From assembly GCA_949316235.1 (NCBI GenBank), contig OX438742.1, positions 8,712,815 through 8,776,814 on the forward strand: DNA of 64,000 nt. Direction: 5' to 3'. Under the pieces are notes generated by a model. It was given only the letters and a program-made list of their open reading frames with translations, had not been told where the DNA came from and did not search any database. The stretch comes from Oegoconia quadripuncta. Lineage: Eukaryota > Arthropoda > Insecta > Lepidoptera > Autostichidae. The translations under genes and the position numbers were made by a program. Each line of letters opens with the position of its first letter. Positions within the stretch are counted from its first letter, which is position 1. Of the stretch, positions 20,550 to 31,109 are shown piece after piece.

Positions 20550-21425
20550 ACTAAATGAGATTAAAGGAGCTTTCTTTGACCCATAGGCCAACTGTTCACT
20601 TAAAAATTGACCTAAATCTGTCTGTTATGACTGTTGAACTCCTGGCAATTGCTGATGTACTTTCACATATCGATTCAGTTGAATCTAATAAATTTGTAAT
20701 TCTGACGGATTCCAAGAACGCTCTTCAACATGTACGTCGCTGTATGACAGGTATCCGAGGCATTACCTTCACCTATTTAATTTTAAATATGTTGCTTGAA
20801 CTAATCCAAAAGTAAAATTACATAATGCATTGGATTTTGATATCGGTATCTCCGCAAAAAAAAAAGGAGGCAGATCGTCTTGCAGGAGAAGCTGGTACAG
20901 ATGGTGAAACCTCTTTACCGCTTTACTCAGATATCACACATTAGGTAAAGGAATTTTCGTGCAATTGGAAGAAGCAGAATAAACATTGTCACGGCCTTCA
21001 GGCTTCGCCAGACAGACAGAAATTTACCATTAAATAGTTTGGGATACTTAATGGGTAAAATAAGATCACCATATTTGCACAGAATGCGGCGTTACAGTAA
21101 ATATATTTTAATGGATTGTGTCCGAAACGATGCAGAAAGAAAGCAACTTCAAATAATTTTCAATTTATTTGAGATTGGCTGTAACAGTGTCTAGGCGTCC
21201 CCAAACTCGGTGATAGCTAAGATCCTGTATAAAATGTAATGAACCAGCGCTGTAACATTGCTACAGCTTACGCTGAGATGGAGTCCACTTTTGACATCAC
21301 ACTGCACTGACCGCATTTCAAAATCTGTTTCTGTATATTGTGATAATTTTCTTGTTTTTATTAATATGGTTGTTGCTAGAGTGTGGTGTCAAATAAATAT
21401 GTCTATGTCTAAAATTTTAAATTTA
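20550..21425 (+). pseudogene. LINE fragment with RNase H domain and 3' end
   Basis: The first frame (20555-20815) contains VELLAIADVLSHI and FVILTDSKNALQHVRRC, the E and D motifs of a LINE-encoded RNase H. After a stop or frameshift, EADRLAGEAG gives the last acidic motif. Near 21060-21180 a frame with CTECG...LMDCVRNDAERKQL is the C-terminal zinc-like motif. It ends in GTGTCAAATAAATATGTCTA. Domain order (RNase H, then CCHC tail, then UTR) matches R1/I-like LINEs. Several stops and frameshifts make it a relic. Confidence 0.7.
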
Positions 21426-21484
21426 GGTACTAAGCGGCCGAGGCTTATACTGTGAGGATGGCATGGCATACATATTAAATAATT

Positions 21485-21948
21485 TCTACATTAAAATAAC
21501 TTTTAAAAACAAGTTTTTAATACTCCATCATGCTTATCAGCGTGTGTGTAAAATTAAAGCTCCTTAGGTAAACAGGTAATGGTTCTAATTTGACTTGCAA
21601 GTTTTGAACCGACACACACCGACATACGCATATGAAGTAAATTAAATAAAAGCTTGTAAAAAATATCGACATACACCGACATACATATAGGAAGTAAATT
21701 AAATAAAAACTTGTAAAAAAATATCGACATACACCGACATACATATAACCGACATGCACCGACATACATATACGAAGTAAATTAAATAAAAGATTGTTAA
21801 AAATTATCGACATACACCGACATAGATATAGGAAGTAAATTAAATAAAAACTTGTAAAAAATTATCGACATACACCGACATACATATAACCGACATGCAC
21901 CGACATACATATACGAAGTAAATTAAATAAAAGTTAGTAAAAAAATAT
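21485..21948. repeat. ACAAGCTTTTA repeat, internally deleted, whose 3' end is expanded into a minisatellite
   Basis: ACTTTTAAAAACAAGTTTTT at 21500 is followed almost directly by the repeat's 3' end (GTTCTAATTTGACTTGCAAG). The terminal segment GAAGTAAATTAAATAAAAGC is then repeated in tandem. Confidence 0.65.
21609..21948. repeat. Minisatellite with alternating 58- and 83-bp units
   Basis: Five units, each starting CGACAYACACCGACATA and ending in a (T)TGTAAAAAATAT-like run: about 21610-21666, 21667-21724, 21725-21807, 21808-21865, 21866-21948. The third and fifth units carry an extra ACCGACATGCACCGACATA block. The last four units thus form two copies of a short+long dimer of about 141 bp. Confidence 0.8.
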
Positions 21949-22026
21949 CGGGAATAAACAATAGGTACATATTTAATGTAGCAGAAAATTAATTTCAATA
22001 ACAATTTTATGGAATGTCGTATTAAT

Positions 22027-22559
22027 TAGCCCAGGGAAAATAAGGGAAAAATTAGCTTAGCTAGACATAATTGCTAGCTTATAGAGGTATAATAGAGATG
22101 TAATATTGAATAACAAAGCCTTAAAAAAGTCTAGATTTTTCTAGAAAACCCTATTATTAATTTGTATCGTAATAAAATAAATCCTAACTGATATTTAATT
22201 AGGCAGACTTTTGTTAATTACAGTTAACTTATTGATGGATAAAAAACTAAGCATGTTATAGGCAAGCATGTTTTAGCTGAAAATGTCGTCGAGCTGCATT
22301 TTGTAACGTAATTTTTTGTTTTGTAATATTTTGTAACGATAATTTCCTTTAATGTTTTGAATTGAAAGAAATACCCATAAATTAAACATTTTTTTAAAGA
22401 ATCACATTTTTCAACTTATTTGGACATTTGGGAATTTATTTGGAAAAATATATAGGTACTTGCGTTTTTTACAAATGCTTAAGTTTTAGGAATTGTTACT
22501 ACATTTACAACACTTTATTAAATGTTTTTCCGAGGTCTAAACGTATTTTCCCTGGTCCA
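22027..22559. mobile_element. MITE with TAGCCCAGGGAAAATA ends, copy A
   Basis: The left end TAGCCCAGGGAAAATA and right end ...TATTTTCCCTGGTCCA are inverted. Internal words (TAGCTAGACATAATTG, GTCGTCGAGCTGCATTTTGT, GATAATTTCCTTTAATG) match the inverted copy at 29544-30095. No coding capacity; superfamily unresolved. Confidence 0.8.
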
Positions 22560-22988
22560 TATTCACGATACCGAACATCCCAATAGGACTTACTTGACCT
22601 GTCTAGCACATACCCACAGAAAACAAAATTAAAAAGTTACTTGATAAAATTAACGCTATATTGAGCTAAATGCGTCTTCTTTCGTAAATTCAATTAGTTT
22701 AGTCCACGTACTTAATATTCTTTCAGTTACCCTACTGGTCGAGAGAATAGCTCTTTGTGTTAAACTCAGAATGGCCGTGACTTCATCACCAATGACAAAT
22801 TGGTCTCTATTTTAAATAGGTAATGCTGAAAAAAAAATTCATGGTCTCATTCGGTTTCTGACAATTAAGAATATGTGTCAGATGTGTGTCCAATGACATC
22901 TTAACATGGTTAAATCTAGATCAGTCTGCCATTACATTTACATTTTCGGTATGCAAAATAGATTAGTACGTGAATGACTTCAATTACA
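22560..22988. other. No recognisable feature
   Basis: Unassigned AT-rich sequence. Confidence 0.35.
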
Positions 22989-22989
22989 G

Positions 22990-23165
22990 ATGTTAAGTGA
23001 GCATGAGCCCTAAGGTGGAAGCTGTTTCCAATTTATTTGAGGAACTATCTTGTCTCAAACTGTCGGAGTACAACAATGCTATGATCGGTCCAATCCGAGC
23101 ACTAAACTTGCACCGGTTGAATCAAACCCGCGACCTCTTTGTAAACTTTATTTGTTTACATTGGG
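22990..23165 (-). mobile_element. Degenerate SINE-A copy
   Basis: GTTAAGTGAGCATGAGCCC, ACAACAATGCTAT, AATCAAACCCGCGACCTC and TTGTTTACATTG occur in SINE-A reverse order with large changes. It is followed by CCATTTGGGATAAGGTCGTG, a short unit also seen at 57760 and, reversed, at about 49620. Confidence 0.5.
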
Positions 23166-23204
23166 ACCTCTGACCATCCCATTTGGGATAAGGTCGTGAT
23201 ATTA

Positions 23205-24073
23205 TACAGGGCGTCCCAAAGTTATGGGACATGAAGGGGAAGTACCTTAAATATTGTAGATAGTGAATTTTGCTCAAAGAAGACTTTATGTTATTTTTAA
23301 AAGTTAGTAATTCTGCATTCATAGATTTTCTAAAAATTACTTGCTTCGGCTGGGAATCGAACCGACTTAAATGTGAAAAAAAAAACACCCTACTTTTATG
23401 ATGCCAATCGAAAGAATAGCTAAAAAATAATAACTCTGCCTAAGTAACATAGTATTTTAAAAGAAAGGAACAACATAAAATGATTGAGTCAAATTTCAAG
23501 AAAGTTATTTATTGCTAAAGTGATTTCTTCTTTTGGGGATACGTGAAAGATATGCTATACAAAAAGCGATACGAGAACGTAGGCGAGTTGCAAACAGAAT
23601 TGTGCCATATCACATCGAGTGTTCACCATAAAATGATTAGAAAATCAACAGGCAGCGGGCTCATTAAAAGATTGGCGATTTGCGTAAGACAAGAGGGATC
23701 ACATTTTGAGCATTTAATTAATTAATTTACAAAAAAATACCTACTTAATTGACTACGGCAGTTTCATGTATGTTTTTTATTTGATTAAAATGATTAATTT
23801 CACGTTGTTCCTTTCTTTTAAAATACTATGTTACTTAGGCAGAGTTATTATTTTTTAGCTATTCTTTCGATTGGCATCATAAAAGTAGGGTGTTTTTTTT
23901 TTCACATTTGAGTCGGTTCGATTCCCAGCCGAAGCAAATAATTTTTAGAAAATCTATGAATGCAGAATTACTAACTTTTAAAAATAACATAAAGTCTTCT
24001 TTGAGCAAAATTCACTATCTACGATATTTAAGGTACTTCCCCTTCATGTCCCATAACTTTGGGACGCCCTGTA
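23205..24073 (+). mobile_element. Internally deleted Tc-like element, derivative 1
   Basis: 869 bp with both ends TACAGGGCG/CGCCCTGTA intact and TA duplications at 23203-23204 and 24074-24075. The long TIRs are kept. Most of the transposase gene is gone; the last about 60 codons remain (frame ending SHFEHLIN at 23725). The junction lies near 23515-23525. Orientation is opposite to the complete copy at 7813. Confidence 0.9.
23543..23725 (+). pseudogene. Transposase C-terminal remnant in Tc-like derivative 1
   Basis: The 60-codon remnant starts within GYVKDML and ends GSHFEHLIN, identical in the overlap to residues of the full 353-aa transposase. Two of the three catalytic aspartates and the whole DNA-binding half are deleted, so it is non-functional. 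Confidence 0.9.
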
Positions 24074-24075
24074 TA

Positions 24076-25055
24076 TGTATAATATTTGTTTTTGCTATTC
24101 AAACGTAAATGACATTATCGACGTTCGAGATCAGTGTTTCATGAAAATGTTCCCAATGGCCGCTCTATTGCTTATTTAAATGAAATCTATTTGAGAAACA
24201 GTCAACAAACACCTAAACATGACCCTAATACGTTCAAAGCAGCGAATGCACTGGAGCGATTCAGATATATGTGAATACCAAAGTTGGATAACTGAGTCCC
24301 TCTTGCGAAATTTTCAAGAAGCTCGCTGCATAGCTGCAATAAGTCGCTGTCAATATTCTTTGAGCGAGTTAGGTGGCATATCTTGGGCCAGTCGAAGCGT
24401 CTATAATTGTCGATATTTGAGGCAAAAAGTTTCTTCAAATAGCATTTATAGTCAAATTATAAGTTTTGGCAAATCATATCTCCTAAACTCAAACGAAGTA
24501 ATATCTAAATAATGTAGAAGAAGCCTATAATAGCTAAAGTGGAAAATGCTTTTTAAATCATTGAGTCAAATAATAATTCTTATTTCCTCCTATTATAAAC
24601 GTATTGAATAGATTAAATAGAAAAAGTGGCAATATCGACCCCGCTCTTGACACAAATTTGAATTCATTAATTTATAAGGTTTTAAAGGTATAATGGAGTA
24701 CCTACATAATTTATTTATTTAACACTTTATTGCATATATAAGCAAACACATTACACTCAATAAAATACCATAATATAAACAAGGCAACTTATCTCTATTA
24801 GAGATCTCTTCCAGCTAATCTCAGTAAGGAGACAATTAAGGAGTAGGTAACTACATTATTCCTGTAAACGTTATTATTGATAAACATAATAGGGGTTGTT
24901 TATTTTAAACCAAATTTTGTTTCGAGACTTAATATCGTTTAGGTACTAAGATCTTATTGCGGACGTCATTAAAATAAAAAATATTTAAGAAATAAAATAA
25001 TAACTTAAAAGGCGTTACTTTTTATTAGTTCTGTCCTTAATAAAAATATACATAT
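24076..25055. other. Unassigned, with one LINE 3' repeat at 24705-24855
   Basis: 24200-24440 has a minus-strand frame of 78 codons (DWPKICHLT, NIDSDLLQLCSELLENFA) that looks composition-wise like decayed coding DNA, family not recognised. 24705-24855 carries the GAGATCTCTTCCAGC word of the LINE 3' repeat at 11725 (minus orientation). Confidence 0.4.
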
Positions 25056-25057
25056 TA

Positions 25058-26344
25058 ATAGGTCTTTACCTATGAAATTGCCGTTCTGCAGTACTGGCCA
25101 TTTCAAATCAAAATAATTTTTGTTTGGCTAAGAAATCTAATTTCAAATTAATTTTATTTTAAAAACACGGAATTCTTTTTCCAAAAGTAATCATTTGTTT
25201 ATTGATTAGTGTTACATTTTCATCGCATTTCAAACTTTTTCGTCATCATGGATACGTTAAAAATTCGAGTAATTTTGGAATATGAGTACCGTCGTGGCAG
25301 CAACGCGGCACAAGCGGCACGCAACATCAACGACGTTTACGGAGCTAACACTATAAACCAACGCACCACCTGTTATTGGTTTGCTCGCTTCCGGTCTAGG
25401 AATTTCGACCTGAAAAATGAACCTCGCGGTCGTCCGAAGACTTTGGTCGACAATGACGAATTAAAGGCGATTGTGGAAGCTGATGATACACAATTTACGG
25501 CTGAATTAGCAGCAGCTTTCGACGTTAGCGTCAAAACAATATTGGTCCATTTGCGTCAAATAGGCAACGTAAAAAAGCTTGACAAATGGGTGCCCCACGG
25601 AATCAATGATCGCCAGCGCGAAGTACGCGTCGAGACGTGCCTTGCACTACTCAACAGACACACAAATGAAGGAATTTTGAACCGCATTGTTACCTGCGAT
25701 GAAAAATGGATTCTGTTTGACAACCGCAAGCGCTCAGCAAGTTGGTTGGATCCTGGTACAGCACCTAAACAATGCCCTAAACGAAAACTTACCCCTAGAA
25801 AAGTGATGGTCGCTGTTTGGTGGTCTAGCGCCGGTGTGATTCATCACAGCTTCTTACCAAACGGGATGAGCATTACTGCAGATGTATACTGTGAAGAACT
25901 GAACACAATGATGGAGAAGCTGGCACATCTCCAACCAGCATTAGTCAATCGCTCCTCTCCGCTGCTCCTGCACGACAACGCGCGACCTCATACTGCACAG
26001 CAGACGGTCTCCAAGTTGCAAGAACTGGGGTTGGAAGTTCTCCGTCATCCGCCCTACTCACCAGACCTTACGCCTACAGACTACTACTTTTTCCAGAATT
26101 TGGATAACTTCTTGACAGGAAAAAAATTCAATACCCGAGAGGCAGTATAAAATGCCTTTGAAGAATTTGTTGACTCGCGTCCAGCTGATTTCTTTAAGAA
26201 GGGCATCAATAAACTGCCTCTGCGTTGGCAAAGATGCTTTGATTGCATGGGTGATTACTTCGATTAATACAAATAAAAAATATATGAAAAAAATTCGTTT
26301 AAATTTTTTCATACAAAACGGCAATTTCATAGGTAAAGACCTAA
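25058..26344 (+). mobile_element. Full-length mariner element (DD34D)
   Basis: 1,287 bp. Left end ATAGGTCTTTACCTATGAAA and right end inverse of TTAGGTCTTTACCTATGAAA, with TA duplications at 25056-25057 and 26345-26346. One near full-length transposase frame, broken once. Related MITE ends are at 12303 and 46476, which a similar transposase could have moved. Confidence 0.92.
25248..26267 (+). pseudogene. Mariner transposase, one in-frame stop
   Basis: Reads from ATG at 25248 (MDTLKIRVIL) to a TAA at 26265-26267, 339 codons in one frame, the usual mariner length. N-terminal helix-turn-helix regions (residues about 1-110) are followed by KWVPHGIND (the mariner WVPHEL-type linker motif) at about 113-121. 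The catalytic triad is D151 (VTCDEKW), D243 (LLHDNARPH) and D278 (SPDLTPTDYYFF), with exactly 34 residues between the last two: classical DD34D. A TAA at 26148-26150 interrupts codon 301, after the catalytic core, and would remove the last 38 residues. The upstream GTG-initiated extension is not a likely start. No frameshift seen. Confidence 0.93.
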
Positions 26345-26346
26345 TA

Positions 26347-26927
26347 TTTGATTAAAATTTTAATTCCAAAATTGAAAATATAGGGCCAAATACGAAATCA
26401 GCTGTGCAATCAGGCTTCAGCGACGGCTCCAAGTGCCCTAGTTACTTTTAGATCAAGCAAGGAACGATAAAAGATTTTGGAATAAAAGTGATGCCTTAAA
26501 TTAATGAAATATTCCCATGAAAAGTGATGCAAATTGCCCCATGTGTGGGCCAATTAAATATTGATGAGTTGTTAAACCAATAATACAAGGATTATCAGGT
26601 AGGTCATCCACCAATCACTTATTGGTAAGTATTACAAAATAATTGCACAATTTATTCTATAAACTGTCATTATTCTTCACTTAGGTATAAAGAAAAAAAC
26701 TGGTAATTATATTAAGTGTGGGAAAATATAAACAATAGTATGTAGTTAGGTGCTGGGTGTACATGTTACGCCATGGCCAGTTTTCTGGTTACCCTTGAGG
26801 CAAGCGTCCTCTAAATAACATCAATAACTTTTATAGTCCTCAATTGCTTTGGACAAAAACTAGAATTTCCAGTGTAGATTGTCACCATTTTCGTCAAATG
26901 TTTGTACATTGTTTTGTGTTTGTGTGT
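26347..26927. other. No recognisable feature
   Basis: Unassigned AT-rich sequence between the mariner and SINE-B copy 2. Confidence 0.35.
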
Positions 26928-27215
26928 GACAACCAGTTTGGTGTAGTAGTTAGAAACGCTAACTGCTATTCTAAAAAGGTCACGGGATCGAATCCCGCTA
27001 GGGGAATACGCATGTATGCTTATTACGGATATGTGTACCCGAGTTATGGATGTTTCCATTTATAATTATGTATATGGACGTATTTCTGCTGATATGATGA
27101 TGGTATGTATGTATTTATGTAGTATCTACATCAACCATCTGGTATCCATATTACAATTCTATATGTGCTTAGTGTGGAACTAAATAGTGATATTTATTTT
27201 TACTTTTATTTTTAT
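26928..27215 (+). mobile_element. SINE-B copy 2
   Basis: Head TTTGGTGTAGTAGTTAG, B box GGGATCGAATCCC (one change from GGGTTCGAATCCC), body GAGTTATGGATGTTTCCATT and CATCTGGTATCCATATTAC, then a TTTATTTTTACTTTTATT tail. Confidence 0.8.
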
Positions 27216-27352
27216 GTAATAAGGCTACATTTCGTAAGAATAACACCAAGCAGAATGAATGTTGCGGTCGAATATATTTGTATGTGTTTCTGTAATGTGC
27301 AAATAAACGCTTTATCTAAGTAGGTAGGTAGATACCTATCATTTATTATTTA

Positions 27353-27563
27353 CTAGCGTTCCGCCTGGTTGGAATAACTTTATCGCGGATACATTAAATT
27401 TGTTTATCCCGCGGGAACTACTCACTTTATTGGAATAGATGTATCCTATGTTTGAATACCGGCTATGTCCTACGTATTATACCAAATTTCATTCAAATCG
27501 GTTCACCCGTTTCATCGTGATTGAGCAACAATCAAACAAATAAACATTCAATATTAGTTTGAT
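27353..27563 (-). mobile_element. Helitron-like repeat H3
   Basis: Reverse copy. CTAG at 27353 is followed by CGTTCCGCCTGG, TTTATCGCGGATAC, TTTATCCCGCGGGAACTACT and the CGTTTCATCGTGATTGAGCA region, ending with inverse CTAATATTGAATG at about 27563. Confidence 0.6.
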
Positions 27564-27855
27564 TAGACGACATAGTTCGACGGAACACTAATTTTGACTC
27601 ATTTCCAAATCGTTCTTAAAGTTCTTCGTTTTAAACTATACGAGTTGTTAACAAAAGCTAAACAAAAGCTGTTAAGATGCCTATTAGAAAAACATGACAT
27701 GTGCATGTCTGGTTTATTTTATACGCACAAGCTCTTTAACATGCCCAGGATATGATAAGGTAATATTTTTTGTTTAAATAATCTTCGACTGTTTAGTGAA
27801 CATAATGTCTCCTCCGTATTAGATTTAAGGCAAGACTAAATAAATATGTTTTTCA
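27564..27855. other. No recognisable feature
   Basis: Unassigned. Confidence 0.3.
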
Positions 27856-28207
27856 TTAAAAATACTTTTAAAAACAAGCTTTTAATACTCCATCATACCG
27901 CCTCCGTGGCTCAATGTAAACAACATTGGGTTTACGATTCGGAGGTCGCGGGTTCGATCCCCAGCGGGGTACATGTTTAAGTACTCGGTTTGGTGGTAGG
28001 GCATTTTAAATGTCCGCCTGGCTAGCTACCAAATCTTATCTAAATCTGCCGCCAAGCAGCAATGTTAATAGCATTGTTGTATTCCGGTTGTCAGAGGTAA
28101 GATAGCCAGTCCCCCAAATGTGTTGGTGTTTCCGGGTCAATACGCTTCGACCCACTTAACATCAGGTGATTGAGGTCAAGTACGAAATCGTCGTGCAGAA
28201 AAAAAAA
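27856..28207 (+). mobile_element. SINE-A copy abutting an ACAAGCTTTTA repeat fragment
   Basis: 27856-27896 is the first about 40 bases of the ACAAGCTTTTA repeat, cut at ACTCCATCAT. SINE-A starts exactly there (ACCGCCTCCGTGGCTCAATG, 27897), with B box GGGTTCGATCCCC, and ends in GTGCAGAAAAAAAAATC at 28207. Some 3' internal bases are missing (CGACCCACTTAACATC). Confidence 0.8.
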
Positions 28208-28585
28208 TCATGATTATCACATATTATTCTAGTATAAAGACGAGTAACATAAAGTTTACACTGGCATTCTTCTGGCTCCATGTTCAGAAATTCGTTATCA
28301 GGTGTAATTGAACATGCTTATGGCAACAGAACAAACAGCTCAAATTCAATTATCTTGCCATTTGCCACCAGGGAGTTTCAATTCTTACATCCTGGCTCCA
28401 TCGTCGGATCAGCTCGATGGTACCATAATTTTGCATTTACCTTACATAAATATGCCTAATTTCAGCTCAATCAGATACCAGCAAGTGGTTGAAAAATATA
28501 TAGAAATACATAGTTACATACGAACATTGCAATATAAATGAAAGATTGAAAAAACGGTCTTGGTTTCAGAGTAATCATCCCAGAA
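28208..28585. other. Unassigned, retroelement-like 3' sequence at 28440-28540
   Basis: TTCAGCTCAATCAGATACCA at 28463 and the following bases resemble the LINE-type 3' word TTTCAGCTCCTTAGGTAAA at 17380. The 77-codon frame 28308-28541 is not recognised. Confidence 0.35.
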
Positions 28586-29262
28586 GTCTTTTTTTTATGA
28601 ATGACTGGATTCGCGTTTGACCACAATCCCACCTGATGGAAAGTGACGATGTGGTCGAAGATGAAGCAGGTGATCCCAGTAAATGCCTATTCACTCTGCT
28701 CTTGAAGATCCCAAGGTTGTAGGATTCAGGAAAGACTGACGCCGGAAGGGAGCTCCATGCCTTGGCTGTTCGGATTATGAATGAAGAATCGAACTTCTTA
28801 GTGCGATATACGGGTGGAATCCCTCCCCACACCTAGTGGTCCGAAGATGGAAGGGTGACGGTGGAATAAGATTATGTAATTCCAACGCACACTCCTCGAA
28901 ATGCATCCTGTACTGTACTGTAAAACTGAGAGACAGGCGACTTTGCTACGGTGTTCAAGGCTCTGCAATTTAGCAGTTATCGAATTATCACCTATGAGTC
29001 TCACGGCACGTCGTTCCACAGAATCGAGTGCAGCTAGTTGGTACTTGGCTGAACCATCCCAGAGGTGACAGCAGTTTTCCATGCACGAGCGGACCTAAGC
29101 CTGGTAAAGCACCAAAAGGTGTTTTGGTGTGAAATATCGCCTGACCTTAAGGAGAATGTCAAGCTTCTTAGCCGCTGTTTTAGCGTTCGATTCTATGGAG
29201 TGCCCAAAATTTAGGTTGGAGGTTAACTCCATGCCCAAAAGATTGGGGTGGTCAGAGAGTCA
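28586..29262 (-). pseudogene. LINE-L copy 2: longest reverse-transcriptase C-terminal piece
   Basis: From the right, the minus strand reads LLGMELTSNLNFGHSIESNA, KLDILLKVRRYFTPKHLL, MENCCHLWDGSAKYQLAALD, RRAVRLIGD. After damage it continues RTKKFDSSFIIRTAKAWSSL and FPESYNLGIFKSRVN, then the 3' UTR and an A tail (T run 28589-28597). This is the thumb/C-terminal end of a jockey/CR1-like ORF2 (about 200 residues). An internal stop follows LVLYQA, and a deletion near 28805 removes part of the region between LIGD and the C-terminus. 5'-truncated. Confidence 0.8.
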
Positions 29263-29284
29263 TTACTTATCTCTCTCTATCTAA

Positions 29285-30210
29285 TCTAATCTCTCTACAA
29301 CGCTCCGAGTTGAAGCTTGCTACCACATTCGGGGTTTAAGCGGTCCAATAATCGAGAATTGCACTCCAATTTCGACCTGGTCCATCACCACCGTGAGACT
29401 AGTAAACCTTCACTTTTCCTCACTATACATCCTACTGACGCGGTCTGTGCTCGCGATGACATCTGCCGTTTTGTTGGAGGTTCGATTCTTCATTCATAAT
29501 GCAAACAGCCAAAAGACCGAACTCTCTTCCGGCGTCAGTCTTTTAGCCCAGGGAAAATACGTTTAGACCTCGGAAAAAATCGCAATTTTCTTTAAATGTA
29601 GTAACAATTGCTAAAAATTAAGCATTTGTAGGAAACACAAGTATAACTATATATTTTTCCAAATAAGTTAAAGTTGAAAAATGTGTTTCTTTTAAAAAAA
29701 TGCTCAACTTATGGATATTTCTTTTAATTCAAAACATTTAGGGAAATTATCGTTACAAAATATTGGGTCTCATTTTTATTTCTTAAGCAATGCATTCGAC
29801 GACATTTTCAGCTAAAAACACATGCATGCCTAACTATAAAATAACGTATATACTGTACTCCTACTATATTTTCACCAATAAGTTAACTATGTTTAATAAA
29901 AGTCTATCTAATTAAATATCAGTTAGTATTTATTGTTATTAAGATACAAATGAATAATATGGTTTTCTAAAAAAATCTAAGCTTAGTTATTCAAAATTGC
30001 ATCTCTATTAATACCTCTATAAGATAGCAACTATATAAGTCGGTTCTGAATTATGTCTAGCTAAGCTAATTTTTTATTGTATTTACCCTGGGCTACTTTC
30101 CTGAATCCTACAACCTTGGGATCTTCAAGAGCAGGGTGAATAGTCATCGTCACTTTCCGTCAGAGAGATTGTGTTCAAACGCGTATCCGGTTAATCACTA
30201 AAAAAAGTGA
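29285..30210 (+). pseudogene. LINE-L copy 3, plus strand, split by a MITE
   Basis: The 5' piece 29285-29543 carries the degenerate C-terminal coding region (CGGCGTCAGTCTTT at its end). The 3' piece 30096-30210 continues CTTTCCTGAATCCTACAACC ... ACCTTGGGATCTTCAAGAGC to a short A tail. Comparison with the uninterrupted copies at 4028-4048 and 28722-28740 shows the intervening 29544-30095 is an insertion. It faces LINE-L copy 2 head to head. Confidence 0.75.
29544..30095. mobile_element. MITE with TAGCCCAGGGAAAATA ends, copy B, with 4-bp target duplication
   Basis: 552 bp. Left end TAGCCCAGGGAAAATA, right end TATTTACCCTGGGCTA, inverted. CTTT is present on both sides (29540-29543 and 30096-30099) but only once in empty LINE-L copies, so the target duplication is CTTT. 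The internal sequence is the reverse orientation of copy A at 22027. No open frame of interest. Confidence 0.85.
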
Positions 30211-30578
30211 GATGTAGTGCTTCTATCTCGTGTCTAGGCCTTTGACAACAAAACTTTTGCATAGTCGCATTCGCTTACCATAGGTATTTTAAAAACACAG
30301 ATACAGTTTGGGAGCGAACGGTCACTTTTTTCGATCATTCTCTTAAGATCTATTCATCAGATCTATGATGTATTTATTGAAACATTTTTTACGCGGAAGT
30401 ATGGATCCAATGAGATGTTATTTGTCACCTGATACATCTTTCTATCCAGTTGCAAGAAATTGATCTACGGAGAATATTTTTCTCAGTAAATCTTATATGT
30501 TGCTGTGCTTAGAAGGGTATGTTAATCGAACCAATTTTATTGTCATAGTGTAGTTGAAATAAATATAGGCTGGAGTTC
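30211..30578. other. No recognisable feature
   Basis: Unassigned. Confidence 0.35.
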
Positions 30579-30808
30579 TTTTTTTATGTACAGCGGTTTG
30601 ATACTTCACCTCAATCACACCTGAAGTTAAGTGAGGATAAGGTCAAGGGGAAGCGTACTGACCCGGAAACCCCAACACATTTGGGGGACTGGTTATCTTA
30701 TCTCTGACAATCGGAACACAACAATGCTATTAACATTGCTGCTTTGCGGCAGATTTAGATAAGATGGTGGTATAGCTATCACATAGCTAGCGCCAGGCGG
30801 ACATTTAA
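30579..30808 (-). mobile_element. SINE-A, 5'-truncated, next to LINE-L
   Basis: Tail side ATGTACAGCGGTTTGATACT and body through CAGGCGGACATTTAA; the tRNA-like head is missing. Its truncated end touches the T run (30809-30820) of LINE-L copy 4, so the junction is at the LINE poly-A. Confidence 0.75.
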
Positions 30809-30945
30809 TTTTTTTTTTAATTATTGACTGGATTCGCGTTTGACCACAATCTCACCTGATGGAAAGTGACGATGTGGTCGAAGATGAAGCACGCGATCCC
30901 AGTAAATGCCTATTCACTCTGCTCTTGAAGAATCCAATGTTGTAA
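30809..30945 (-). mobile_element. LINE-L copy 4, short 3' end
   Basis: T run, then ATTGACTGGATTCGCGTTTG, CTCACCTGATGGAAAGTGAC and CACTCTGCTCTTGAAG, the 3' end of LINE-L, truncated after about 135 bp. Confidence 0.75.
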
Positions 30946-31109
30946 TAATCTTGTTAAATGAGGAACACACGAGTAAGTTGTAACTTAATATTATATTTAT
31001 TTTATAACAATCAGTATTTTTATTTTAAGAATTTTGGGATTGCAGCCATACAAAATTTTACCTAAACGCGTTGCATAAAGAACTATTTTCCAGTACTGAT
31101 TCTGAATTC

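Noticed and set aside
21609..21948. CRISPR-like array
   Set aside because: Units are contiguous without unique spacers, AT-rich, and in a eukaryotic repeat context.
25209..25247. GTG-initiated extension of the mariner ORF
   Set aside because: Eukaryotic start should be ATG; MDTLKI at 25248 matches the usual mariner N-terminus.
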